Numbered from the stretch's first letter, positions 1 to 5,536 are shown. The stretch is DNA of 5,536 bases from Candidatus Aerophobota bacterium (GCA_030610725.1 JAUWRE010000085.1:1-5536), one strand, 5' to 3'. The notes: a model not told the origin generated them from the sequence alone. Program-made: numbers and translations.

Positions 1-116
1 GATTATTAGTTTGTAATTATTATAATATAATAAAAAAATAAGTCAAGAGGAAGAAAAAGCAGAGGAGGATGGCAAAAAAGGAACCTCTTCGATGGCAGAT
101 GAGATCAAAGAAAGTC

Positions 117-863
117 TCAACGCACCAATGCTACTACAACTCGACCGAGTAAGAATCCAACTCCGCAAGAAATACCACCAAAGAGGAGAGTTTCTATGCC
201 GCTTCGAAACCAATGAGCCTTGGTAATTCTGGTCTTCCATACTCCTAGAACAAAGAGGAATGCTGCCACCAATATGGCGGAGATGAGAAGCGCCCTAGAA
301 ATCAGATGCACAAAAAAGAAGGGGGCTATCGCCGGTATAGTTCCTACTGCAAAAGAGGCTGCAGATATCAGCCCAATTCTGACTGGATTATCTGTCGTGC
401 CTGGTACCAAGCCAATCTCTTCCTGTATCATAAACTTAAGCCACAGCTCCTTGTCAGCGGTAATCCTTTTTACAACTACTTCTAAATCGTCTTCTTCAAA
501 TCCAAAATCACGGAAGATATGCCTGATTTCTTCGGTTTCTTTTTCAGGTAATTCCTCTATTTCTTTCTTTTCTCTTTCAATCTGGTTATGGAAGAATTCC
601 TTCTGGGCCTTGGTCGAAATATAAGCCCCGAAGAAAATAGCAATCGTTCCCGAGGCTATGTGTGCTATTCCGGCTAACAGAATGTCCTGAGTTATTACTA
701 AAGAAACTGAAACTCCTGCTAAGAAAGCAATGGTAGTTATCAGACCTGTATCTACGGCATAAACGACATCTCGAATAATCCTGCCTTTCGGGGTGTGCCA
801 GTCCTCTCCATGCCAATTTTTTAGCCGAAATTCCAGGGGGCTTTCCAGTTCATTTACCTTCAT
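117..863 (-). CDS. VIT1/CCC1 family membrane iron(II)/manganese transporter
   Basis: A 248-residue integral membrane protein of the CCC1/VIT1 family, which moves Fe2+ or Mn2+ across membranes, usually with proton antiport. The visible plan is TM1 ~30-56 with the family signature around D38-T39-G40, TM2 ~62-84 ending G79-A80-Y81, a charged cytoplasmic helical insert ~90-155, then TM3 ~162-184, TM4 ~188-209 and TM5 ~224-246. In the insert, E98, E101, E109, E112, M145 and E149 have the same mutual spacing as the metal-binding residues I recall from the plant EgVIT1 structure. The TM2 methionine of that protein appears to be I76 here, and the second insert methionine is I146. Length is normal for a stand-alone VIT protein. 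The start is fixed by AAGGAGGT ending 3 bases before ATG (reverse strand). It is divergent from two ferritin-like genes, which supports an iron role. Metal choice and direction of transport are inferred. Confidence 0.87.
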   Translation of the reverse strand: MKVNELESPLEFRLKNWHGEDWHTPKGRIIRDVVYAVDTGLITTIAFLAGVSVSLVITQDILLAGIAHIASGTIAIFFGAYISTKAQKEFFHNQIEREKKEIEELPEKETEEIRHIFRDFGFEEDDLEVVVKRITADKELWLKFMIQEEIGLVPGTTDNPVRIGLISAASFAVGTIPAIAPFFFVHLISRALLISAILVAAFLFVLGVWKTRITKAHWFRSGIETLLFGGISCGVGFLLGRVVVALVR

Positions 864-885
864 ATAACCTCCTTACGAGATCTTG

Positions 886-899
886 TGAGCAGATGCTCA
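886..899. promoter_or_regulatory. Inverted repeat TGAGCA-GA-TGCTCA, candidate operator
   Basis: A perfect dyad with 6-base arms and a 2-base centre lies 22 bases upstream of the VIT start codon, between the ribosome site and the likely promoter. The TGARCA-N2-TGYTCA form resembles the 12-2-12 operators of ArsR/SmtB-type metal-sensing repressors. That resemblance is from memory of the family, and no such regulator is encoded in this window. Read as RNA it would form only a very tight hairpin with a 2-base loop, so a DNA-binding site is the more likely reading. Confidence 0.5.
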
Positions 900-912
900 T
901 TCGCAATAATGA

Positions 913-965
913 ATTATCTTATTACCTTTTCTCTACTATATTAGCAAATATATTGGCTTAGGCAA
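913..965 (-). promoter_or_regulatory. Possible VIT gene promoter region
   Basis: On the reverse strand this AT-rich stretch offers several overlapping hexamers: TTGCTA (942-947) spaced 17 from TAATAA (919-924), GATAAT (913-918), and TTGCCT (960-965) spaced 19 from TATAGT (935-940). None is a strong full match. Any of them would start transcription upstream of the dyad at 886-899, so a protein bound there could block it. Confidence 0.3.
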
Positions 966-1018
966 ACTATCTATGACAAAACAAATACTTCTGTAGTAAA
1001 TTGGCTGTTCTCTTTTAG

Positions 1019-1046
1019 GGAACTGCGCTAACACGGCACTGTCGCT
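1019..1046 (+). promoter_or_regulatory. ECF-type sigma promoter candidate (GGAACT-N16-GTC)
   Basis: GGAACT at 1019-1024 is followed after 16 bases by GTC at 1041-1043. This matches the general ECF pattern of a GGAAC-type -35 and a GTC/TC-type -10. It sits ~150 bases upstream of the first ferritin-like gene, whose cluster includes an ECF sigma gene, so it is a natural candidate for autoregulation. I found no second copy upstream of the VIT gene or the 3769 gene. The match rests on few bases and could be chance. Confidence 0.42.
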
Positions 1047-1064
1047 CTTTCTTCCATGTTTAGT

Positions 1065-1092
1065 TTGACTGACAGCTTATTCTTGCTATACT
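1065..1092 (+). promoter_or_regulatory. Sigma-70-type promoter with extended -10
   Basis: TTGACT (1065-1070, 5 of 6 to consensus), a 16-base spacer and TATACT (1087-1092, 5 of 6), preceded by TG one base upstream (1084-1085) as in an extended -10. Transcription would begin near 1099, giving a 5' leader of about 97 bases before the first ferritin-like gene. This is the best housekeeping promoter in the window and would drive basal expression of the whole cluster. Confidence 0.65.
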
Positions 1093-1196
1093 TTCATAAA
1101 CGCCTACGAAGCAAAATATGGATTTTTACTAAATAAGTAAAGGCTGCCGATATGGAGAAATATATCTGGAAACTATAGCTCATCGAGGAGAACAAA

Positions 1197-1709
1197 ATGG
1201 ACAACATATCTAAAACAATTAGAACAGCTATTAAGATGGAGAAGAATGGCATAGACTTTTATCATAAGGCAGAGGAGAAAACATCCTATCCTCTTGCTAA
1301 AAAGATGTTTTTGTCTCTTGCTGAAGATGAGAAAAGACATTTGACTGTCCTCAAGGAAATACTGACTGACCTCAAATTCTCAGATCTTGACCGATTTTTC
1401 GGAGAAAAACCCCGCCAGAAAATAGAAAATATCTTCAAGGAAGCTAGAAACGAAATTAAGGAAAGAATTGCTGCAAATCCTGATGAGTTAGAGACATTGA
1501 AAATTGGGATGGATATGGAATCAGAAAGTGTTGAGTTCTATCAAACAGCTCTAGAAAAAAGTGAGGATAACCATCAAAAGGCTTTCTTAAGAAGGCTGAT
1601 TGAGGAAGAGAAAGAACATCATCAACTATTACAGAATACCCACTCTTACCTCAAAAACTCGGGAGACTGGTTTCTCTGGGAAGAAAAGGGCTTACTGGAT
1701 GGGGGATAA
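1197..1709 (+). CDS. Ferritin-like (rubrerythrin-type) di-iron protein A
   Basis: A 170-residue soluble protein of the ferritin-like/rubrerythrin superfamily. Members bind a di-iron centre in a four-helix bundle and act in peroxide reduction or iron oxidation and storage. Two helix-pair halves repeat the same pattern: E15...Y22 with E45-x-x-H48, and E108...Y115 with E138-x-x-H141. These supply the expected four Glu and two His ligands. There is no C-terminal rubredoxin domain and no cysteine pair, so it is an 'erythrin-only' form. It would need a separate electron donor if it reduces peroxide. The tail (D157, W158, F159 to the D168-G169-G170 end) looks like that of other short rubrerythrin-like proteins. 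GAGGAG six bases before ATG fixes the start. First gene of the cluster; 57 bases separate it from the next, related gene with no terminator between. The exact reaction is not determined by the sequence. Confidence 0.9.
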   Translation: MDNISKTIRTAIKMEKNGIDFYHKAEEKTSYPLAKKMFLSLAEDEKRHLTVLKEILTDLKFSDLDRFFGEKPRQKIENIFKEARNEIKERIAANPDELETLKIGMDMESESVEFYQTALEKSEDNHQKAFLRRLIEEEKEHHQLLQNTHSYLKNSGDWFLWEEKGLLDGG

Positions 1710-1766
1710 GAAGCAATAAAGAAAAATCTAGCTAAAAAAGATTGAGAAAGAGAAAGGAGCAAGACA

Positions 1767-2249
1767 ATGAGTATATTTTTTTCTATGCGGGAAGTCATAG
1801 AAATGGCTATAGCTATGGAAAGAAGCGGCCAGGCCTTCTATCAAAATGCTTCAAAACTGGCCAGAGAAAATAGCCTCAAAGAGCTATTTCAATACCTGGC
1901 AGAAGAGGAAGAGAAACATCTCAAGACTTTCCAGGATTTCTATAATACCTTAAAGGAAAAGCCAGAAATAACTCCTTACAACTGGGAGGAAGCAAAACTC
2001 TATCTTGAAGCTCTGGTAGATTCTAAGTTTTTTGCCAGTCCAGAGAAGGCCATCAACCTGGCCAAAGAGGCGAAAGATGAACTGGGGATTATCAATTCAG
2101 CTATGAACTTTGAGAAGGAGACACTCCTCTTTTTCTATCAGATATTGGAAATGATTAAATCGCAGGAGCAGGAGCTGGTTAAGAAAATAATCGAACAAGA
2201 AAAGAAACATATTCAGAGGCTTTCCGCTATGAAGAGCAAACTATCCTGA
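1767..2249 (+). CDS. Ferritin-like (rubrerythrin-type) di-iron protein B
   Basis: A second, diverged ferritin-like protein of 160 residues. Its ligand pattern is complete: E18...Y25 and E48-x-x-H51 in the first half, E116...Y124 (one residue longer spacing than in protein A) and E145-x-x-H148 in the second. A linker of ~65 residues (~52-115), with aromatic residues near 71-89, joins the halves. No cysteine or rubredoxin domain is present. It differs enough from protein A to be another subfamily rather than a recent tandem copy. The start follows AAAGGAG by seven bases; an in-frame ATG at residue 7 has no such site. It lies between protein A and the sigma gene and is probably on the same mRNA. 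The two could form separate homo-oligomers or a mixed complex. Role in iron handling or peroxide defence is inferred from the family. Confidence 0.89.
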   Translation: MSIFFSMREVIEMAIAMERSGQAFYQNASKLARENSLKELFQYLAEEEEKHLKTFQDFYNTLKEKPEITPYNWEEAKLYLEALVDSKFFASPEKAINLAKEAKDELGIINSAMNFEKETLLFFYQILEMIKSQEQELVKKIIEQEKKHIQRLSAMKSKLS

Positions 2250-2266
2250 AGCCGACTATTTTTTCT

Positions 2267-2839
2267 ATGAAAAATCTATCTGACGAAGAGTTAGTGGAAA
2301 AAGTTCGTAAAGAAGATAGTGAACTCTATGCAGAGATAGTTAAGCGCTATCAGCAAAAACTCTATCGTTATCTTAGATATCTTACTAATCGCCCCAGCGA
2401 AGCAGAAGACTTACTACAGGATGTATTTATTAAAACCTACCGAAATCTATTCGACTTTGATGACAAGAGAAAATTTTCTTCCTGGATTTATCGAATTGCT
2501 CACAATGAAGGAGTGAACTTCATAAAGAAAACAAGCAGAAGGAAAGAGATTTTTCTTAATAATTTAGAAAACATCGATTCTGTACTGCACAATCAAAACA
2601 ATGAAATAGAAAATAGCCTGGCAAAAGAGGAAATACGAGAAAAAGTGAAACAATGTCTGGATGAACTGGAAACCAAATATCGTGAACCCTTAATCTTATA
2701 CTATTTCGAAGATAAATCCTACCGAGAAATTAGTGATATTCTGCGTATTCCTGCCAAAACGGTAGGAACTTTCATCTTTAGGGGAAAACGGATCCTAAGA
2801 GCTATCTGCCAGAAAAAAGGAGGTGATTTGATAGTATGA
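2267..2839 (+). CDS. ECF (extracytoplasmic function) RNA polymerase sigma factor
   Basis: A 190-residue sigma-70 family protein of the ECF type, which directs RNA polymerase to a small set of stress promoters. Region 2 spans ~21-91: the E45-A-E-D-L-L-Q-D-V-F stretch (core binding) and the W73-I-Y-R-I-A-H-N stretch (-10 recognition and melting) are clear. After a variable linker (~92-125), region 4 spans ~126-180 with a helix-turn-helix around S151-Y-R-E-I and T165-V-G for -35 recognition. There is no region 3 and no C-terminal extension, so length is typical. The start has no convincing Shine-Dalgarno site; it follows the previous stop by 17 bases behind a run of six T, so translation may be coupled. 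Its stop overlaps the next start as ATGA, as for many sigma/anti-sigma pairs. Target genes are unknown, but the GGAACT-N16-GTC motif upstream of the cluster suggests it controls its own operon. Confidence 0.95.
   Translation: MKNLSDEELVEKVRKEDSELYAEIVKRYQQKLYRYLRYLTNRPSEAEDLLQDVFIKTYRNLFDFDDKRKFSSWIYRIAHNEGVNFIKKTSRRKEIFLNNLENIDSVLHNQNNEIENSLAKEEIREKVKQCLDELETKYREPLILYYFEDKSYREISDILRIPAKTVGTFIFRGKRILRAICQKKGGDLIV
2817..2826 (+). promoter_or_regulatory. Full-length Shine-Dalgarno site of the membrane protein gene
   Basis: AAGGAGGTGA is complementary over ten bases to the usual 3' end of 16S rRNA. It lies inside the last codons of the sigma gene, 9 bases before the ATG at 2836. It sets that start, since the in-frame codon at 2824-2826 is a stop. 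It contrasts with the lack of such a site before the sigma gene, which would favour more membrane protein than sigma factor. Confidence 0.85.
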
Positions 2840-3582
2840 ACCAGGAAAGAAAAGTGCATCTGGAAGCAAAAGTAATGAAGAAAATCAAGGATGGGAAAAT
2901 CAATCTTCGCTCTAGGTATATTTTTTTGGCCAAGAAATTAGGCCTGGGAGGAGGACTGACACTTTCTCTAATACTGGCTGCTCTTTTTCTCAATCTTGCC
3001 TTCTTTAGTATGAAGACCTCGGGAAGCCTGGAATTCCTTTCCTTCGGTAGAATAGGTATTCTGGCTTTTCTGGAATCCTTCCCTTATCTTTGGATTTTGA
3101 TCGGGCTGGCATTTTTTACCATAGCCAGTGCCATTCTTTCCCGATACGACCTTTCATACAAGAAACCGTTCAAAGTAATCCTTTCGGTTCTTATTGTACT
3201 CATCTTTATCGCTGGTATCGTCTTAGCCATTAGCGGGCTCAACGAAGCTATGGAAGAGAAAATAACTCAGGGTAAGGTCCCTCTCCTACAATCTTTCTAC
3301 AGAAGAAGAGAAATATGGAAGAATGGTCTAGTAGGTACGGCAATGGAAATAAAAAGAGATGGGATAGTGGTAGAAACCAGTGAAAAAGCGAGAGTGTTTA
3401 TTGAACTCACTGAAGACACTCTTTTGCCCGATGGGCCCGACTTTAAAATCGGAGACCGTATCCGAGCTGTGGGTGAATGGGACGGAGAAGACTTCCATGC
3501 TTATGCACTGCGACTTACCAATAAAGGTAAAAGAATTATGAGAGGAACAGGAGGTGGAAAAGCTAAGAACTCTTTCGAATGA
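2836..3582 (+). CDS. Three-TM membrane protein with OB/DUF5666-like domain, candidate anti-sigma factor
   Basis: A 248-residue membrane protein that follows the ECF sigma gene with a 4-base ATGA overlap. The order is a basic cytoplasmic N-terminus (~1-35), TM1 ~36-58, an outer loop, TM2 ~82-102, a short inner loop rich in R/K (103-110), TM3 ~111-133, then an extracytoplasmic segment (~134-248). Residues ~163-228 show short beta strands with the run V166-G167, D175-G176, F203-K-I-G-D-R and a closing strand at ~220-227, the pattern of DUF5666 or another OB-like beta barrel. It has no HxxxCxxC zinc anti-sigma motif and no cysteine at all. Position and topology (cytoplasmic end for sigma, outer domain for sensing) argue for an anti-sigma or sensor role, but this is inference from context. 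I recall similar three-TM proteins next to sigma genes in uncultivated bacteria but cannot name a characterised one. It could instead be simply a regulated membrane protein. Confidence 0.68.
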   Translation: MNQERKVHLEAKVMKKIKDGKINLRSRYIFLAKKLGLGGGLTLSLILAALFLNLAFFSMKTSGSLEFLSFGRIGILAFLESFPYLWILIGLAFFTIASAILSRYDLSYKKPFKVILSVLIVLIFIAGIVLAISGLNEAMEEKITQGKVPLLQSFYRRREIWKNGLVGTAMEIKRDGIVVETSEKARVFIELTEDTLLPDGPDFKIGDRIRAVGEWDGEDFHAYALRLTNKGKRIMRGTGGGKAKNSFE

Positions 3583-3681
3583 GTTTCCTCATGAATCTCT
3601 TCCGATAATCCGAAATTTCCCTCCTTTAAAAACCTTTCATCACTCAAATAAGCTCTCCTGAAGTAACTAAACAAATTCGTA

Positions 3682-3687
3682 TATAAT
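3682..3687 (+). promoter_or_regulatory. Candidate -10 box (TATAAT) for the secreted protein/NapH-like pair
   Basis: A perfect TATAAT lies 81 bases upstream of the 3769 start in the 186-base gap after the candidate anti-sigma gene. The -35 position at 17-base spacing (3659-3664, TGAAGT) is poor, and there is no TG extension. No ECF-like GGAAC-N16-GTC motif is present in this gap. A start here would make the last two genes a separate transcription unit. No clear rho-independent terminator precedes it, so read-through from the upstream cluster is also possible. Confidence 0.4.
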
Positions 3688-3768
3688 TTGAAATAAATCA
3701 TTGCTGTTAGATGTATTAATTAGTGATAGAGAGCATAGACTAAATTTTTACTTTAGGGAGGCAAGAAA

Positions 3769-4434
3769 ATGAAGACAAAGAGAAGGAGAGCTAAGTTAAT
3801 TACTTTTTCTCTGGTTCTCGGTTTGCTGGCAATGATTATGATTTCTTTACCATCTCTAGCCTGTGAATTTACTTTTAACTATGAGCGAATAGAAGCCCCT
3901 ATAGGAACAGTAGGTGAAATAGGAGTACGAGTAGAAAAAAATCACCGAAATTGCACCATGGATGATCCTCTTGACTATCAGTTTGACCGGAAGGGCATTC
4001 AAATTCTAGGTGAGACCGACTGGCAAGAAATTGGTGCGCAACTGTATGAAAAATGGTTTCAGGTATCTCTAAGCTCTATTGGGGAAGGATTTCTTAAGAT
4101 TTCCAGAGATTGTTCCAAAGAAGGGTATGGGGAAGCAGTGCTACCTATCACGATAACAAAGGGAGAGGGAGATTGGCAATTAGCCTTAAAGGGCGAATAT
4201 CCCTATGAGCTTCAGTCAAAGATTGAAGTAGAAAAGACCTTTGCCCAGCCTTTTCTTAATAACGATGTCTTGAAAGTAGGAAAGGTAGAAGTAAAACTCC
4301 CCTTTCTTCCCCAGGAATTAGTGGAATACAAAAAAAGAATAGAGCTTTATTACTACACTTTCGAGGAAAAAGCTCTTCCTCTCCTTGTTGTCAGCAGCGA
4401 TTTTTTCTATCGCTTTGACCAGTATGAAAAATAA
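3769..4434 (+). CDS. Secreted beta-rich protein with three cysteines, function unknown
   Basis: A 221-residue exported protein I cannot assign to a named, characterised family. A classical signal peptide is clear: K2-K4-R5-R6-R7 basic end, hydrophobic core ~10-28, and a likely signal peptidase I site after S29-L30-A31, leaving C32 as the first mature residue. The sequence before C32 does not fit a normal lipobox, as -3 is Ser and -2 is Leu. The mature part alternates short hydrophobic and polar stretches, as in an Ig-like or other beta sandwich. C62 and C115 could form a disulfide. A Lys/Glu-rich beta segment follows (~135-215), with no TM at the C-terminus. AGGGAGG seven bases before ATG fixes the start. 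The next gene, 53 bases on with no terminator between, is a membrane iron-sulfur protein, so this may be its outer-face partner; that is inference. No heme motif (CxxCH) is present. Confidence 0.72.
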   Translation: MKTKRRRAKLITFSLVLGLLAMIMISLPSLACEFTFNYERIEAPIGTVGEIGVRVEKNHRNCTMDDPLDYQFDRKGIQILGETDWQEIGAQLYEKWFQVSLSSIGEGFLKISRDCSKEGYGEAVLPITITKGEGDWQLALKGEYPYELQSKIEVEKTFAQPFLNNDVLKVGKVEVKLPFLPQELVEYKKRIELYYYTFEEKALPLLVVSSDFFYRFDQYEK

Positions 4435-4487
4435 AAGATTATTTCCTAATAAATTTCTATAGTTACAGAAAGGACTGCGAGCAAAAG

Positions 4488-5489
4488 ATGAGAAGAAAAA
4501 GAGAGAGTCTCCTGGTTGGAATAATAATCCTGACCTTGTTGACCGGCTTTTTATTTACAAACCTGCCCGTTTATGGCGCGGATTTTGTCTCGGGAGATAA
4601 ATTTGGCTCTTCTGAAATCGAAAAGAACTTCAATTTACCGACTACTGAACAAAACATAGAAAACTCCTACTTTAATCATGACCAACTAATTAAGCTCGTC
4701 CTCCTTCTGGTATTTATGGCAACTGCTACTATCATAATAAGATATTCCCTTAATAAATATCGAAGAATTATTTTAATAGCTTCTGTAGCGGCATTGGGAT
4801 TCTACTTAGGGGGATTACTATGCCCCCTTACTGCTGTACAGAATCTATTTATAAAATGGCAAACAGGTTACCTGCTTCTGTTTCTAACAGTCTTTATTTC
4901 GGCTCTCATTGCCGGTAGAGTTTTCTGTGGTTATATCTGCCCTTTTGGAGCCCTACAAGAACTACTGCACTTAAAGAGAATCTCTCTGACAATTCCCCCT
5001 GCCTGGAATCGTTATCTTAACAAAGTCAAATATGTTTTATTGGGGTATCTGTTAATAAGAATCATAGTCACCAGTCAGGTTATTCTCCTCGGCTATACAC
5101 CCTTTAAGGTATTATTTGCCTGGGGCGGGACTCCCCTATCCATTAGCCTTAGTATAGCTCTTGCTATCCTATCACTGGTAATATATCGTCCTTTCTGCCG
5201 TTATCTCTGCCCACTGGGAGCTTTCCTGGCCTTAGTTTCCCGCTTGAGCCTCTTTAAAATCAGGTTTAATTCCAATTGCGTTAACTGTCTACTCTGTCAG
5301 GAAATATGCAAATCTGGAGCCATAACAGACAGCCCTCCCAGAATAGATTCCTCAGAATGCATTCTCTGCGGCGAGTGTCTGGAAAAATGTCCTAAAAGGG
5401 CAATTGTTACAAAAAGAATTAGAACCTCGGATTTATCTTGGGCCGTTCTGCCCAACACCAACAGAGAAGAACCCGCCAAAGGTAATTAA
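4488..5489 (+). CDS. NapH-like membrane polyferredoxin (4Fe-4S electron-transfer protein)
   Basis: A 333-residue membrane protein of the NapH/NosR/CcoG-like group, which carries electrons between the quinone pool or cytoplasmic donors and partner proteins. Likely membrane helices are ~7-29, 66-85, 93-111, 127-146, 182-203 and 217-235, with basic loops placing both ends inside. Two CxxxCP motifs end TM4 (C147, C151) and TM6 (C237, C241) on the inner face. The C-terminal domain holds two ferredoxin motifs: C264-x2-C267-x2-C270-x3-C274 and C291-x2-C294-x2-C297-x3-C301-P, enough for two 4Fe-4S clusters. An extra C112-P113 sits at the predicted outer end of TM3. TM1 plus a ~35-residue outer linker is an addition to the usual NapH core. 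There is no FMN-binding domain as in NosR. The ribosome site is modest (AAAGGA, 13 bases before ATG). Donor and acceptor are unknown; the secreted protein upstream is a candidate partner. Confidence 0.88.
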   Translation: MRRKRESLLVGIIILTLLTGFLFTNLPVYGADFVSGDKFGSSEIEKNFNLPTTEQNIENSYFNHDQLIKLVLLLVFMATATIIIRYSLNKYRRIILIASVAALGFYLGGLLCPLTAVQNLFIKWQTGYLLLFLTVFISALIAGRVFCGYICPFGALQELLHLKRISLTIPPAWNRYLNKVKYVLLGYLLIRIIVTSQVILLGYTPFKVLFAWGGTPLSISLSIALAILSLVIYRPFCRYLCPLGAFLALVSRLSLFKIRFNSNCVNCLLCQEICKSGAITDSPPRIDSSECILCGECLEKCPKRAIVTKRIRTSDLSWAVLPNTNREEPAKGN

Positions 5490-5536
5490 ATAGTCTCGGG
5501 TTGTTTTGAAATAAATTGACTACAGAAAATGTATTA

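Larger units (their letters stand above)
864..1196. other. Divergent intergenic control region
   Basis: This 333-base non-coding stretch separates the VIT gene (-) from the ferritin-like/ECF sigma cluster (+). I see no credible protein gene or structured RNA in it. From left to right it holds the VIT ribosome site (866-873), a 14-base dyad (886-899), AT-rich possible -10 elements for the VIT gene (913-947), an ECF-like promoter motif (1019-1046), a sigma-70-type promoter (1065-1092), a small hairpin (TTTACT/AGTAAA, 1125-1141), an eight-codon leader frame (1152-1178) and the ribosome site GAGGAG (1185-1190). The ECF-like motif is less AT-rich than its surroundings. Confidence 0.8.

Noticed and set aside
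100..119. TGAGA/TCTCA inverted repeat at the VIT stop, possible terminator
   Set aside because: Five-base arms with a ten-base loop and no adjacent U-run in the direction of transcription; too weak to call.
69..152. Short + strand frame after GGAGG near the left edge
   Set aside because: Only 27 codons, running into the VIT gene antisense, with no recognisable content; the GGAGG is part of a purine-rich stretch.
43..240. Reverse-strand reading frame overlapping the 3' end of the VIT gene
   Set aside because: It overlaps the well-supported VIT coding region in another frame and its serine/arginine-rich translation has no family resemblance or ribosome site.
3579..3592. ATGAG-TTTC-CTCAT hairpin at the end of the candidate anti-sigma gene
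   Set aside because: The stem is only five base pairs, AT-rich, and not followed by a T-run, so it is not a credible rho-independent terminator.
3501..3701. Reverse-strand 66-codon frame spanning the end of the candidate anti-sigma gene and the gap
   Set aside because: A third of it is antisense to a supported gene and its N-terminal part has no ribosome site or recognised domain.
3740..3761. CTAAA/TTTAG repeat that could hide the ribosome site of the 3769 gene
   Set aside because: Five AT-rich base pairs around a seven-base loop overlapping only the edge of the ribosome site; too unstable to propose a switch.
3687..5516. Repeated 12-mer TTTGAAATAAAT at 3687-3698 and 5505-5516
   Set aside because: A single AT-rich 12-base match between two intergenic sites is expected by chance in a window of this composition.
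5516..5536. TTGACT near the right edge as a -35 box for a following gene
   Set aside because: The matching -10 would lie outside the window, so it cannot be judged.

Overview
The window carries seven complete protein genes, six on the + strand and one on the - strand, in AT-rich sequence with tight spacing and clear Shine-Dalgarno sites. Two ferritin-like (rubrerythrin-type) proteins, a CCC1/VIT-type iron transporter and a NapH-like membrane polyferredoxin suggest an anaerobic or microaerophilic, probably uncultivated bacterium. The sequence alone does not fix the phylum. No RNA genes, insertion sequences, CRISPR arrays or attachment sites are visible.

Layout. Positions 117-863 (-) encode a VIT/CCC1 family membrane protein. 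A 333-base divergent intergenic region (864-1196) separates it from a + strand cluster: ferritin-like protein A (1197-1709), ferritin-like protein B (1767-2249), an ECF sigma factor (2267-2839) and a three-helix membrane protein with an extracytoplasmic OB/DUF5666-like domain (2836-3582), whose start overlaps the sigma stop as ATGA. After a 186-base gap with a TATAAT box comes a second + strand pair: a secreted three-cysteine protein of unknown function (3769-4434) and a NapH-like membrane protein with two CxxxCP motifs and two 4Fe-4S motifs (4488-5489).

How the genes may work together. The first cluster reads as an iron and oxidative-stress module under its own ECF sigma/anti-sigma pair. The ferritin-like proteins would bind or oxidise iron (or reduce peroxide), and the divergent VIT protein would move iron across the membrane. 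In known MbfA proteins a ferritin-like domain and a VIT domain are fused in one chain; here they are separate, divergently transcribed genes. The divergent region holds a good extended -10 sigma-70-type promoter, an ECF-like GGAACT-N16-GTC motif suggesting autoregulation, and a 6-2-6 dyad close to the VIT start that resembles ArsR/SmtB operators. The membrane protein overlapping the sigma gene is the natural candidate anti-sigma factor, although it lacks a zinc-binding anti-sigma motif. The second pair looks like an electron-transfer unit across the cytoplasmic membrane with a secreted partner; its link to the iron module is only proximity and shared direction.
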